Below are positions 34,804-45,690 of a stretch of 64,000 bases of DNA, one piece after another. This DNA comes from Parasponia andersonii (Eukaryota; Streptophyta; Magnoliopsida; Rosales; Cannabaceae). Position 1 is the first letter of the stretch. Each line of letters opens with the position of its first letter. Under the pieces are notes generated by a model, which worked only from the letters and a program-made list of their open reading frames with translations, was not told where the DNA came from and did not search any database. The stretch is from contig JXTB01000187.1 of the NCBI GenBank assembly GCA_002914805.1, positions 556,553 through 620,552 of the forward strand. Reading direction: 5' to 3'. Made by a program: the position numbers and the translations under genes.

Positions 34804-36672
34804 ATGTCGTTCCTTGCTGAAAGTATGTCCATATCACGCCCTCCACGTCTTGATGGCACGAACTACTCCTATTGGAAGACAAGGCACTTGATGAAAAAGC
34901 TTGAAGATCCATTCTTAGTGGTTAGAGTTGGAGTCCTCGAACTATTAAGGATGATGAAGGGAAGGATATTATTAAACCTGAGTTGACATGGTCATCTGAT
35001 GATAATAAACTTGCTAATTACAATTCTAAGGCTTTGCATGCTGTATTAAATGGAGTAGATGCTACTAGGATTAAGATGATTACAAATTATGAATCTGCAA
35101 AAGAGGCGTGAGATATTTTACAAACACACTTTGAGGGTTCTAATGATATAAAAAGAATCAAATTAATCATGTTAACCTCTAAATTTGAAGAATTACGAAT
35201 GAAAGAAGATGAAACATTATCTAAATATTTCACTAAGTTTTATGATATCTCTAACGAAGCTTTTCCTCTTGGAAAATATTTTTCAGATACAAAGATGGTT
35301 AAAAAAAATTTTCGATCATTGTCTGACAGGTTTCAGCCAAAACTCACGGTAATAGATGAGAGCAAAATCCTTGACACCATGAAAGTTGAGGAGTTGATGG
35401 GGTCTCTTCAGACCTATGAGATGAACACTAAGCAAAGAAAAAAGGAAAAAACCATCGCTTTAAAGGCTGCATCTGAACCAACCGATAAGGAAGGTGAAGA
35501 AGAGAGTGACGAGCTTGCCCTCTTATCAAAGAACTTCAGCAAGTTCTTGAAGAAGATGAGTAAAAAGTCAAAACCTGATAATTCCAGCGAAGGTAAGCCA
35601 GCTCCTAAACTTGATTTTAACAAGAAGAAAGGGATTCAATGCAGAGAATGCGAGGGATATGGCCACGTGCAAGTTGAGTATGCCAATACCTTGAAGGAAA
35701 AGACAAAGGCTATGACTACTACATGGAGTGATGAAGAATCTGAAGGTAGTCAAGGTGAAAATGACAACTATGTAAGTAATCACGTAGCCTTTGGTGTTTC
35801 TTTAGTTTTAGATGATGTTTGTTCTTTGCAGAAATCTGCAAGTCGTGTTGCAACATAGGCTACATAGAGCAGTTCTGTTGCAATATCCGGGATAGAAAAA
35901 GATCACAATACTGATTCTGACAGTGATGAATCTGAATTGAATGTAGAATCAATTCAAACATCATATGAGAATATGAATTCTTAATGGATTAGAGTGGTTG
36001 ATCAGAACAGATCACTTGAAGTAAGAATTTCTGCCCTTATTCAGTACAAGAATAATTCAGAAAAAAAAAGTGTAGAATTTGGAGACTTCATTTGCTAAAA
36101 AAGAGGCAAAATTAAAAAAAATCTCAGCTGAACTTGAAAGGACTCAAAAGTCCTTAAAAATGTTGAATTTAGGGACTTCTAATTTGGATCATATTCTGAC
36201 AATTGGAAAATCCAATTCTGATCATAAAGGACTCGGATTTAAATATGAGCACTCTTAACTCCAAAACTGTTTTTGTTAAGAGTTCAGTTTCTAACTCTGG
36301 TGCAGGAACAAGTATCGATGTTGCACCACAGAATAAAATTGCTTCACCATCACAAGTTACAGGTAATCGTGTTCATGTTGCAACACACGTTGCAACACAC
36401 CATAAATCAGCAACATCTGGTTCGACAGATAAGTATGATAAGTTTATTCCAATTTGTCACTTTTGTGGTGCTAAAGATCATATCAGACCTCGGTGTTTTG
36501 CATTGATGAATTTTTTAAAAAATAAATATTTTTCACATATGATTCCTTTCCAAAGAAAAACACCTAGGAAAAAGATAGATCTTTCGAATAAAATAAGAAA
36601 AGTTTGGATTAAAAAATCTGAACTGAATTGTTTTGGAGTTTTTACTTGTTTTAGAACATGTACTACTAATGC
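34804..36672 (+). pseudogene. Sirevirus gag with two zinc knuckles
   Basis: It opens MSFLAESMSISRPPRLDGTN and YSYWKTR, then frameshifts. The main block (35169-35858) contains KFEELRMKEDETLSKYFTKF and VEELMGSLQTYE, the retrotransposon gag core. The first zinc knuckle C-x2-C-x4-H-x4-C has Tyr (TAT, 35679-35681) for the last Cys. A later knuckle CHFCGAKDHIRPRC (about 36455-36495) is intact. Stops separate the blocks. It formed the particle core and packaged RNA; this copy is dead. Confidence 0.85.
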
Positions 36673-36673
36673 T

Positions 36674-39600
36674 TGATACTTTGATAGTAGGTGTTCTAGA
36701 CACATGACAGGTGACAAATTCATACTGGAAAATTACAAGGAAGATACTTCTGGTCTTGTCGCTTTTGGTGACGGTGTGAAAAGAAGAGTTCTTGGAAGAG
36801 GAACTTTCAATGTTGAAGGATTCCCTAGATTGAAGAATGTTTTGCATGTTGAAGGACTTAAGGCTAACCTGATACGCATAAGTCAGATTTGTGATCAGAA
36901 TCTTCATGTTAATTTTACCTGTGATAAGTGTGTTGTAATGGATAAAAGCGGGAACTTTGTTTTAGAAGGATTGAGATCCACTGACAATTGTTATACTTTG
37001 ACTGATCCAGAAACCTGTGATAGTGTATCTGTGAATGAGATTGATTTTTGGCATGAAAAACTAGGTCATTTGAATTTAAAATATTGAAAAGAATTATCTT
37101 TACAGGTGCTATTCAAGGATTATCAATTCTTGGTAAAACATTACCAGGTATATGTGAACCTTGTCAAATTGGGAAACAATTGAAAACTACACACAAAGTT
37201 GGACAACATGTTACAACATCAAAGGTGCTAGAGCTACTTCATATAGATCTGATGGGTCCTATTCAATTAGAAAGCATTAGAGGTAAGCATTATATCTTTG
37301 TGTGTATGGATGATTTTTCTAGGTACTTTTAGGTAGATTTTTTAAAAGAGAAATCTGACACATTTGATGCTTTTAAAACATTGTGTGTGAAACTTAAGAC
37401 TGAGAAAAATTGCAATATTGGTAAGATAGTGAGAATTCAAAGTGATCACAGTAAAGAATTTGAAAACACTATCTATACTGATTTTTATAATGAACATGGT
37501 ATTTCACATGAATTTTGTGCACCTAAAACACCTCAATAAAACGGTGTAGTAGAGAGGAAAATAAGACTTTGCAAGAAATGGCTCATGTCATGCTCAATGT
37601 TACACTATTAACCGTGTCTATTTGCGCCCAAGTACAGCAAAAACACCTTATGAGATTTGGCGTGGTAAGAAACATAACTTAAGCTATTTTCATATTTTGG
37701 GGAGTACATTTATATCCTAAATGATCGGGAACACTTGGGTAAGTTTTACGCTAAAAGTGATGTAGATGTTTTTCTGGGTTATTCAAATAATAGTAGAGTT
37801 TATTGTGTTTATAACATGAGAACTCAATCTATTATGGAATATGCTAATGTTGTTGTTGATGATCTTAAAGATTTCGTAGATTTTTCATAAGAAGATGAAA
37901 TTCACAGCTTTACTGATGAAGCTGTTGTTGATCCTGTTTCGGATTCACATGTTACAACTCAGCCTGACATTGCTACAGGACTAGATAATCCTGTTACAAC
38001 GTCAGGATCAGATGTTGCAATATCCCCTGGATAGAGAGACACTTTATCCGTTGAACCTTCAGTAGATATTCATGATCCAATCAGAAGAGAACCATTATCA
38101 AGGGTGAAGAAAAAGCATCATTCTGATCTTATTATAGGTCATCCTGATGATGTGATGGTCACAAGGAGGAGAAATATAAATCTAGTAAAATATGTGTGCT
38201 TTACCTCTATGCTTGAGCCTAAAAATATTAAGGAAGCCCTATTAGATGAATTTTGGGTAAAAGCAATGCAAGAGGAATTAGAACAGTTCAATAGGAACGA
38301 TGTGTGGACACTTGTACCTAGACCTAGGAATTCTAATGTGATTGGAATCAAATGGATTTATAAGAATAAATCTGATGAATTTGGTAACATAATTAGAATC
38401 AAAACTAGGTTGGTTACCCAAGGATATACACAAGTTGAGGGCATTGATTTCGATGAAACATTTGCTCCTGTTGCTGGATTGGAATCTATTCACTTACTTC
38501 TTGCCATTGCATGTCTCATAGGCTTTACTTTATACCAAATGGATGTAAAAAGTGCATTTTTAAATGGTATTTTGAATGAGGAAGCTTATGTAGAACATCC
38601 TAAAGGTTTTGAAGATCCATATTTGCCTAACCATGTTTTTAAACTCAAAAAGGCACTATATAGATTGAAACAGGAACCTAGGGCATGGTATGAAAGGTTA
38701 ACAAATTTTTTGATTGAAAAAAGCTACAAGAGAGAGGGAGTAGACAAAACTTTGTTCATCAAGCACTTTGAATTTGGTATTATAATTACTCAAATATATG
38801 TTGATGACATTGTTTTTGGTTCTACATCTGATAATAAAGTAAATTTATTATCTAGATAAAGAAGGAATTCGAGATAAGTATGGTAGGCGAGCTGACATTT
38901 TTTCTAGGTTTATAGGTCAAGCAACTTGAAGATGTGATTCTCATATCTCAATCCAAATACGCTAAAAACCTTGTGAAGAAATTCGGTTTGGAATCTGCCA
39001 AACACATGAATACTCCCATGAGTATTAATCTCAAGTTGACCAAAGATAAAAATGGTGTTGATGTTGATCCAACGCTCTATAGGAGCATGATAGGAAGTCT
39101 ACTATATCTTACAGCTAGTCGTCCTGATATTTCTTATAGTATTGGTGTTTGTGCTAGATATCAATCTAGACCTAAAGAGTCTCATATTCTTGCTGTAAAA
39201 AGAATCATTAGATATGTTAATGGGACAGTTGATCATGGAATTTGGTATTCAAAGGAAACTAATACTCATCTTGTTGGTTATAGTGATGTAGATTGTGCAG
39301 GGAATGCTGACGACAAAAAAGGTACAACTGGAGGTTGTTTCTACCTCGGGAACAACCTGATTTCATAGCACAGCAAAAAGTAGAACTCCATCTCTTTGTC
39401 GACTGCCAAAACCGAGTACATTGCTACAGGGAGTTGTTGCACACAACTGTTGTGGATGAAACAGATGCTAAAGGACTATAGTATTGAATTGGATAATTTA
39501 GTAGTATATTGTGATAACACTAGTGCTATCAATATTTCTAAAAATCCATTGCCATTCTAGGACCAAGCATATTGATATTTGTCATCATTTCATTAGAGAA

Positions 39601-39732
39601 TTGGTTGAAAATAATGTCATTGTTTTGGAGTATGTTGCAACAGAGAACTAGCTTGTAGACATATTCACTAAACCACTCGATTTTGTGTATTTTGATTTCC
39701 TGAGGAAGTCCTTGGGAATTTGTTCTATGTAA
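36674..39732 (+). pseudogene. Sirevirus pol: protease, integrase, RT, RNase H
   Basis: Protease: the active-site block at 36674-36697 has a TGA for the usual Trp and DSRCSRHM instead of DSGCSRHM (Gly to Arg, AGG 36689-36691). Integrase: the zinc region CEPCQIGKQ is near 37157 and HIDLMGP near 37237. Stops are at 37330-37332 (Trp to TAG) and 37537-37539 (Gln to TAA, before NGVVER). RT: 38104-38859 with WTLVPRP, GIKWIYKNK, ETFAPVA, YQMDVKSAFLNG and catalytic YVDD at 38797-38808. RNase H: YSDVDCAGN and YCDNTSAI, ending FLRKSLGICSM and TAA 39730-39732. Order INT-RT-RH is copia. Not functional. Confidence 0.9.
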
Positions 39733-40689
39733 ATATTTCTATTTTATTTTATGCCAAATTTTTGCCATTTGAAATTGAAATTTTTGTGTGTGAAAAGTCT
39801 AAAAGAAATTTTGAAAGAGATGAATTTTTATTAATCATAATTTGATTTTCTAATATATAGTCTTTGTTATCTTATCTTATAAAATTTCTGGATTGATTGA
39901 TGAAAGATAGATTATTTTGGATTGAATTTTAACTGATGAACCATTGTTTGTTTGATCTTAGAAAAATTTTGTAAAACAGGCTCCCTAGTCAAAAAAAGCT
40001 ACCTATACTGATGTGTGAAAGTCATCCATGAGTAATCCGGTGCTATGTATCACAAATACAGTAGAGAACGATCTACCGTGTGAAAAAGGCTACCTCAGTG
40101 ATAGAGTGAAAGCTACTGACTATGGGTGTTTCATTTTTGTGTTGTTATAAAAAAAAAAAAAAGGGCAGTAGCAATAAATAAAGATATACTACTCAAGAAA
40201 TCACAGCATATGTTTATAGCCGAAAATTTAGAATGGAATTTCATGGAGATCAACATTTTTAAGGTAAGTCAGGTGTCTTTCAATCCTTGATGGTTAATTC
40301 ATCTAAAAGAAATCCGAAAATGTTATTTGATAAAATTGGCAAGTCCTGTTTATTTTAAAAATTAATTTATGATTGACATAAATTTATTTGTTTCAATTTT
40401 TCATTCTAGCTTTCCATATATATATATTAAATTTTGATTTTGTGGCAAAATAAGGCATGTTATAATATTAAAATATTTACAGATATTGATTTTTTTTTTA
40501 AAAAAAGGTAGTTTATGGAAAAACTGCATGCTGACATTATTTGTTGGAGCACGTTCCAAAATTATTCATGGCAGTTATTTCCCAAGCTTTTTGGCTCCAA
40601 TTTTTATTTGTTTCCCTTTCAAATTTTGGATAACTAAGGGGATATATATTCAGATTGTTTCAACCCTAAAATCCCAAATCATCTCAGTC

Positions 40690-40751
40690 GTAGTCTCTTC
40701 TTCTTCCTCTTTCTTTCTTTGTTTTTGCTTTTTGTTTTCTCTGTTCTTACA
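40690..40751 (+). promoter_or_regulatory. Candidate splice acceptor before env-like ORF
   Basis: A pyrimidine-rich run from about 40690 ends in TTCTTACAG (40743-40751), 13 bases before the ATG of the env-like ORF. It has the form of a strong plant 3' splice site. It is consistent with expression of ORF3 from a spliced RNA, but no donor has been proved. Confidence 0.45.
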
Positions 40752-40764
40752 GAAACTGCCAGCT

Positions 40765-42451
40765 ATGGTTAACTCTAAATCAGGGAAAAAGAGCAAGTCT
40801 GCTCCTGCTCTGAAAGGAAAGGGGAAAGCGTCACCCTCTTCACCGCCAGCCAAGGAGCAGAAATCGGTAGTCTTGCCGACCTCTGCGAAAACAAAGCCAT
40901 CGTTGCCGGAGAAGGTGACTGAACCAGAGGTTGTTCCGTCACAACCCATCGAATTGCAGAAACCAATTGATTCAGGAGATTCTTCTCATTCCCCCAATTC
41001 GAAATCAATTGCTCATTCAATAGATGAGTCAGTTCCAGAAAAAGGAGATGATGGTAAGACTTCTAAATTGAGTTTTTATAATCAAGAATCGATGGAAGTG
41101 CATACTGCCACATCGCTTCCATAACCTGTTCTTGAAAAAGAGGCTGTTACAATATTAAAAGCCACTAAATTGCAGACCCCTGATGCAACAAAGGAGAATA
41201 TCGAAGCAGCAAAGACACTCGTTGCAACTCAAGTCTCTCCTTTAGAAGAGATTCCATCTGAACCAACTGCTGCAACATCTGTTGCGACATAATCAGAGAA
41301 GTCATCTACTATTTCTGATGTTCCAACACAGCACCTACATGCTGTAATTTCCTCTGCTATTAACCAGAATCAATCTGATGTTCTAACATAAGTAGCCACT
41401 TCATTGGCTACTCTTACTGCTCAATCCTCTAAGAAGTCTGCTGGCTAGTCCTGCAAACAAGCCACATAGAAACTTAATAAAGCCATTGCAGCTAAGAAGG
41501 CAAAGAGTGTTTCTACTTCTAAAACACCCACGCCAGGTTATAATATTCATAATGCCTTTACTCCTTGGTACTACACTAAAGAAATTACTGCATCAATGAA
41601 TGTCTATGGTCAGTGTTAGTTTATTCCTAAAAGAAACATCAATTCTAAGTCTTTTTTAAGTATTGGTGTGTTAAAAGCCATTGAAGATCAGGGATGGGAT
41701 AATACTGTGTTTAAAAATAAAGGTTTTGTATCTCGGGTAGTTCAGGAATTCTATACTAATATTACTGATGGATTTGATAAACCTGATTCCATTACCTTTC
41801 ACAAGATCTTTGCTAGAAATCATGTGTATAACTTCTCGCCTCAAGTGATTTCTGATTTTCTCGGTGTACCTTTGAGACCTCATGATGAGTTTGAAAGTCT
41901 TTTGATGAAGACATGATTGCTACTGAGTTACTTGGGACAAAGAAGAAGTGGCCTAAAGAGGATATTCTTCAAGTCACTGATCTGACTTAAAGTACAAAAG
42001 ACTTCATCGGATTGCTATGCACAATTGGAGACCTACCACACACTATCCAACTATTCACTTTGATATTGCTAGCTTTCTGTATGATATTGGAACAGGTGTA
42101 CTAGTGAACTTGGGACAACTAATTTTTGAGCAGATTTGTGATCTTCGTAATCTCAAATATCCCAAAAAGAGGCTGATCTTTCCATCACTTATCTATGAGA
42201 TTCTATCCCAGTAAAACCCTCTCATGTATGACTTTGAGTTCCTCATAGCCACTCCATCCAATATCGTGTTCAAGCTTAAGGAGAAAGATCTAGTTGAGGG
42301 GGAGCTTGAATCTACTACTGATATTGGTGCACAAGGTCCTACTGCTATTGTTGTTACAATATCCACAAATCAAAAAACCAGGCTTATAAAGATTGAGAAA
42401 ATGGTTGCTGCCATTTCAAAGAAACTGGATGTGGACATGGACGATGTTTGA
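40765..42451 (+). pseudogene. Sirevirus env-like / third ORF
   Basis: ATG at 40765 gives MVNSKSGKKSKSAPALKGKG, a Lys/Ser/Pro-rich N-terminal region of about 120 codons. Thr/Ala-rich repeats with recurrent VAT motifs follow. A globular block (about 41530-41916) has NAFTPWYYTKEI, VVQEFYTNI and YNFSPQVISDFLGVPLRP, similar to the plant transposon protein found in SIRE1-type third ORFs. The C-terminal part (42224-42451) is acidic and ends VDMDDV with TGA. At least five stops interrupt it. An envelope role is only a historical suggestion; no signal peptide or clear transmembrane segment was seen. Confidence 0.7.
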
Positions 42452-42656
42452 TCTTTATGTGTTTCTTTCTTTTTCTTGTTTGTTTTTTTTTTTTTCATTT
42501 TCTTGGTTTGTATAAGTTTGATACAATTTAGATGTGTTTAATTTTCTGCAGGACTAATTTCTTTTGTGTTCTGATGTTTCAACATATTCTAGTTTCATTA
42601 GTTATTGTGTGATTGACAATTTTTATCACTTGTTTTTCCTTTGCCTTTGGATCTTT

Positions 42657-42764
42657 TGTCCAAAAGGGGGAGAAAGTATATTTAGATTTTGGATTTTGGA
42701 TATATATTGATCTTGTTTTGTAGGCATATCAAATATTTGTCTAAAAGGTGCCAAAGGGGGAGAT
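42657..42764 (+). other. Duplicated polypurine tract (Sirevirus multi-PPT)
   Basis: CAAAAGGGGGAGAAAG at 42661-42676 and CCAAAGGGGGAGAT at 42751-42764 lie 90 bp apart. The second abuts the 3' LTR. Repeated purine tracts before the 3' LTR are a recognised Sirevirus mark. Confidence 0.8.
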
Positions 42765-43883
42765 TGAAAGAGCGAATAATCTGTTGGCAACCTTCATGTT
42801 GCAACATAACTGGTTTCACGGTCATGTTACAACATGCGACTAAATATTTGATCTGAATAAGTTTTTCAGTATTTTCCATATTTTCCTTTTATATGCTTTA
42901 GGTCACAATTTGTATAGTTATCAAACATAAAAATCTGATCATATTAATATATAGACGGATTCAATTGAGAAGGAATGAGTAAGTGACTCTTTCCTAAATT
43001 AGTTTTGAGTATATATCTATATTTCATTAAGAAAATTCTTTTAATTGAATATTTTATGTGTAATATCTTTTATGGAAGTTTCCTTAACTCATTTACACTG
43101 ATTCTCACTGATTAAAGTTACTCTAATTCGTGCTATTAGCTGTCAAATAGGTTTGAGAAACTTATTTTTTTATACCTAGAAAGTAATTTGAAAGTTTCCT
43201 TTTATGTTATAATATGATTGGGTTGACAGATCATATTGCAATACGTGGACAGAATCAGCAACTACTTTCCAGATCTGTTTTCTAAGTTTAGTAACAAACT
43301 TGACTGATCTTGCAAGTCTTCTGATTAATATTAAATACTCTTAATTATTATTTTGCAAATCTTACACGTAAAGGCGTGCTCTCTTCTCTATTTAAAGGCC
43401 ACTCAAGAGTAGCTTTATGTAGAGAGACCACTTATTATATTTTTCGGTTTTAAAAAAAAAGTTTTTCTTTTAGCCATATTTTAGACTTAGGAGGTGTCCT
43501 AGTCGTTTAAGTGATAGTGCTTCGGGAGAGGTGCTGATTATCTTCGGGAGAAGATCGACTTTAAATACTTGAAGGGATTTCAGAAGAACAAAGTCAACCT
43601 AAGACGAGTGGTGCTCGCTAGACACATCAGTGAAGGAATACATCTACATTGCGACAATCAAAAGAGGGAGTCTTTTTATTGTATAAGTCAAATTAGTATT
43701 TGTATTCATTCAAACTTTGCTAATATGGTTTATTCTATGGGCGTGGCCCCTTGGACGTAGGTTATCGGGAGATAACTGAACTAAGTAAAAACATCTTGTG
43801 TTATTTTTACAACCGCATTACTACCTCACATAATTAATTAGAAATTAATTTTATTCAATAATACCTGATAAACGGTCCTAACA
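42765..43883 (+). repeat. 3' LTR of Sirevirus (1119 bp)
   Basis: It starts TGAAAGAGCGAATAATC, ends ACGGTCCTAACA and is followed by AGATC. It keeps TGTTGCAACA at 42797-42806, but the second site has decayed to TATTGCAATA (about 43236). Confidence 0.92.
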
Positions 43884-44240
43884 AGATCAATTCGATTTAT
43901 CAATTTGAATGATGAAAAAGCTTCATCCACATTCTTTGATCAAGATCAACATCTGCTAATTATGATGTCTCTTCAAGTCACAGATTTGTTGTGTTTCTTC
44001 TTACCCTTTTTTGGTTACTCAAAATACTCCATTGGAGACTTAGTAGCTGTGGTATGTTCCCACCAATTGAGTCTCGGTTATCTCAATTTGTTGATTATTG
44101 TCATAATCTAAATATATATTTATATATATATATATATTTATATTTATATTTATATTACCAATCGAATTCTTACTTCGATTTTCGTAATCTTTCCATACGG
44201 ACTGTATAGCAAGTCATATTGGAAGTCGAATTTAACTAGC
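43884..44240 (+). other. Displaced 3' UTR / downstream flank of MFS copy 1
   Basis: After the target repeat, the sequence continues with GATGAAAAAGCTTCATCCACATTCTTTGATCAAG-like blocks and GTAGCTGTGGTATGTTCC. These match the downstream flanks of copy 2 (48220-48370) and copy 3 (56870-57005). They show what followed the stop codon of copy 1 before the Sirevirus inserted. From 44240 to 44775 nothing coding was seen. Confidence 0.75.
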
Positions 44241-44782
44241 TCAAAAAACGTATATTTACGCTCCATAATTCACTTTCGTTTTTTTTTTTTTTTCTTGAAA
44301 GGAATTCACTTTCGTATTTAAAAACGAAAGGAAAAAAGTTTATATATTTGCTTATTCCACTCCGACGGCTATGATTGGAGTTTGGATTCTCAACTTTTTA
44401 TTATTATTTTTTATGTCAAAAAAGGAAAGGAAACGTGCTATTGTGCTCGAGTTTTAACTAAAAATGAGGAAATTTAACGCGGATTGATAGCATTTAGAAT
44501 TATGCCAAAATAAAAGATAATAATAAGAACTTCATAAATAAAATTTTTTATGAACTTTAATAAAATGTTTTCCTATTCCTTTTTCTTATCTTTTCCTTTC
44601 ATCTATAAGAATTCATTTTTTTTTTTTAAAAAAAAAGAGAGATAAAAAAAAGAAAAAGAAAAGGAAATAGTTTTTTGTTTTGTTAGGAAGAGAAACAGTT
44701 AATTTGCTTAGAGTATTATAAAAAGAAAAGAAGATATCATTAGCTTATAGTCTATAGACTTCATTGAGACGTCACGTGAGAG

Positions 44783-45154
44783 TAGAGGTGGTAATATAGG
44801 TTATGACATGATAACACGACTCGAAACTCGCACGATTAGTTGAACCTATTTGACACGAAATTGACACGATTAAGTAATTTTTTAATAAATTATATTAAAT
44901 AATTATTTTCAAAAAAAATATTTTTTCATGAATTTCTTGTAGATAAAATAAAAAATAAAACTAATGAACTAGTTTCTCTTACTATAGTAAAACTTAATTA
45001 AAAAAATCGAGTAAACTAACAATTATATTATTTATATACGTTTTCACTCATCAATCTGCACGTCATTTTTATTAAACAGATGACACGTAGATTAACCTGT
45101 TAACAACACGATTTAATTAGGTTAAACATAATACGATACAGTTTGCCACTCTTA
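44783..45154. mobile_element. hAT-type MITE (372 bp)
   Basis: The ends TAGAGGTGGTAA (left) and TAAGAGTGGCAAA (reverse complement of right) are related inverted termini. The interior is rich in ACACGA/TTAACC phrases typical of plant hAT MITEs. It is flanked by CGTGAGAG (44775-44782) and CCCGAGAG (45155-45162), 6 of 8 matching, fitting an aged 8-bp target duplication. No coding capacity. Confidence 0.6.
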
Positions 45155-45690
45155 CCCGAGAGTTGCTTCGGTGCTGGGTGCACAAACAGATCCAGACAAG
45201 GGAAAATCTCCAAAAAAAAATCGGAAAGAAGAGATTCATAACTTCTTGCTCTACGCTTGAAGCCCAAAAATAAAAAAAATAAAAAAAATAAAAAAAATAA
45301 AAAGAAAAAAGAACAACCTTCTTGCTCCACGCGTCGTCTGTTAAGGAGGAAAAACACTTATCCCATTAGGAAAAATAAAATAAAATAATGAAGACAATAG
45401 AGTCATAAAAATTCAAACACTCAACTCACTACTTAATCCTAATTTCTGTCTTAGAGAGGAATTTTTTTTTTTTTTTTTTTTGTTATTTGTTTTTTGGGTA
45501 ACGTTAGAGAGGAAGGTTTGACTTGGGGTTTTGTCGGACATCACATTTCCCATTATACCCCTTGCTCCATTATACCCTTTACTCAGTAAAACGGTCTTCT
45601 GAGACTGGCCTGAGCAAAACCCCAAGTCAAAAACCTTCGTCTCTAAGAAAAACAGACTCAGAGAGCTGAAACAGAGACCTCTGCTTTCAG
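45155..45690 (+). promoter_or_regulatory. Upstream region of MFS copy 2
   Basis: It shares blocks with the region before copy 1 (30440-30560): TTGCTCTACGC, a GGA..AAAACAC segment and AATAAAATAA(A)ATGAAGACAA. It shares TTTCCCATTATACCC with the region before copy 3. It contains an (AAAAAAAT)n microsatellite (about 45268-45303) and a T18-like run near 45465. No clear TATA box was assigned. Confidence 0.5.

Larger units (their letters stand above)
33621..43883 (+). mobile_element. Complete-length Sirevirus (Ty1/copia) in the 3' UTR of MFS copy 1
   Basis: LTRs 33621-34733 and 42765-43883 are flanked by a perfect target duplication AGATC (33616-33620 and 43884-43888). The internal order is primer site, gag, second zinc knuckle/protease, integrase, RT, RNase H (ending 39732), an env-like region (40765-42451) and two GGGGGAGA purine tracts before the 3' LTR. 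This layout, near 10.3 kb with a third ORF, fits the Sirevirus/Maximus (SIRE1-like) group. The LTRs differ at roughly one position in ten over their first few hundred bases by hand comparison, so the insertion is not recent. All frames are interrupted. Confidence 0.92.

Noticed and set aside
36376-36397. TGTTGCAACA sites considered as insertion footprints
   Set aside because: They are dispersed singly through LTR and coding regions with no flanking duplications, so a sequence motif is the simpler reading.
43905-44209. Two short frames after the Sirevirus
   Set aside because: The region aligns with the noncoding 3' flanks of MFS copies 2 and 3.
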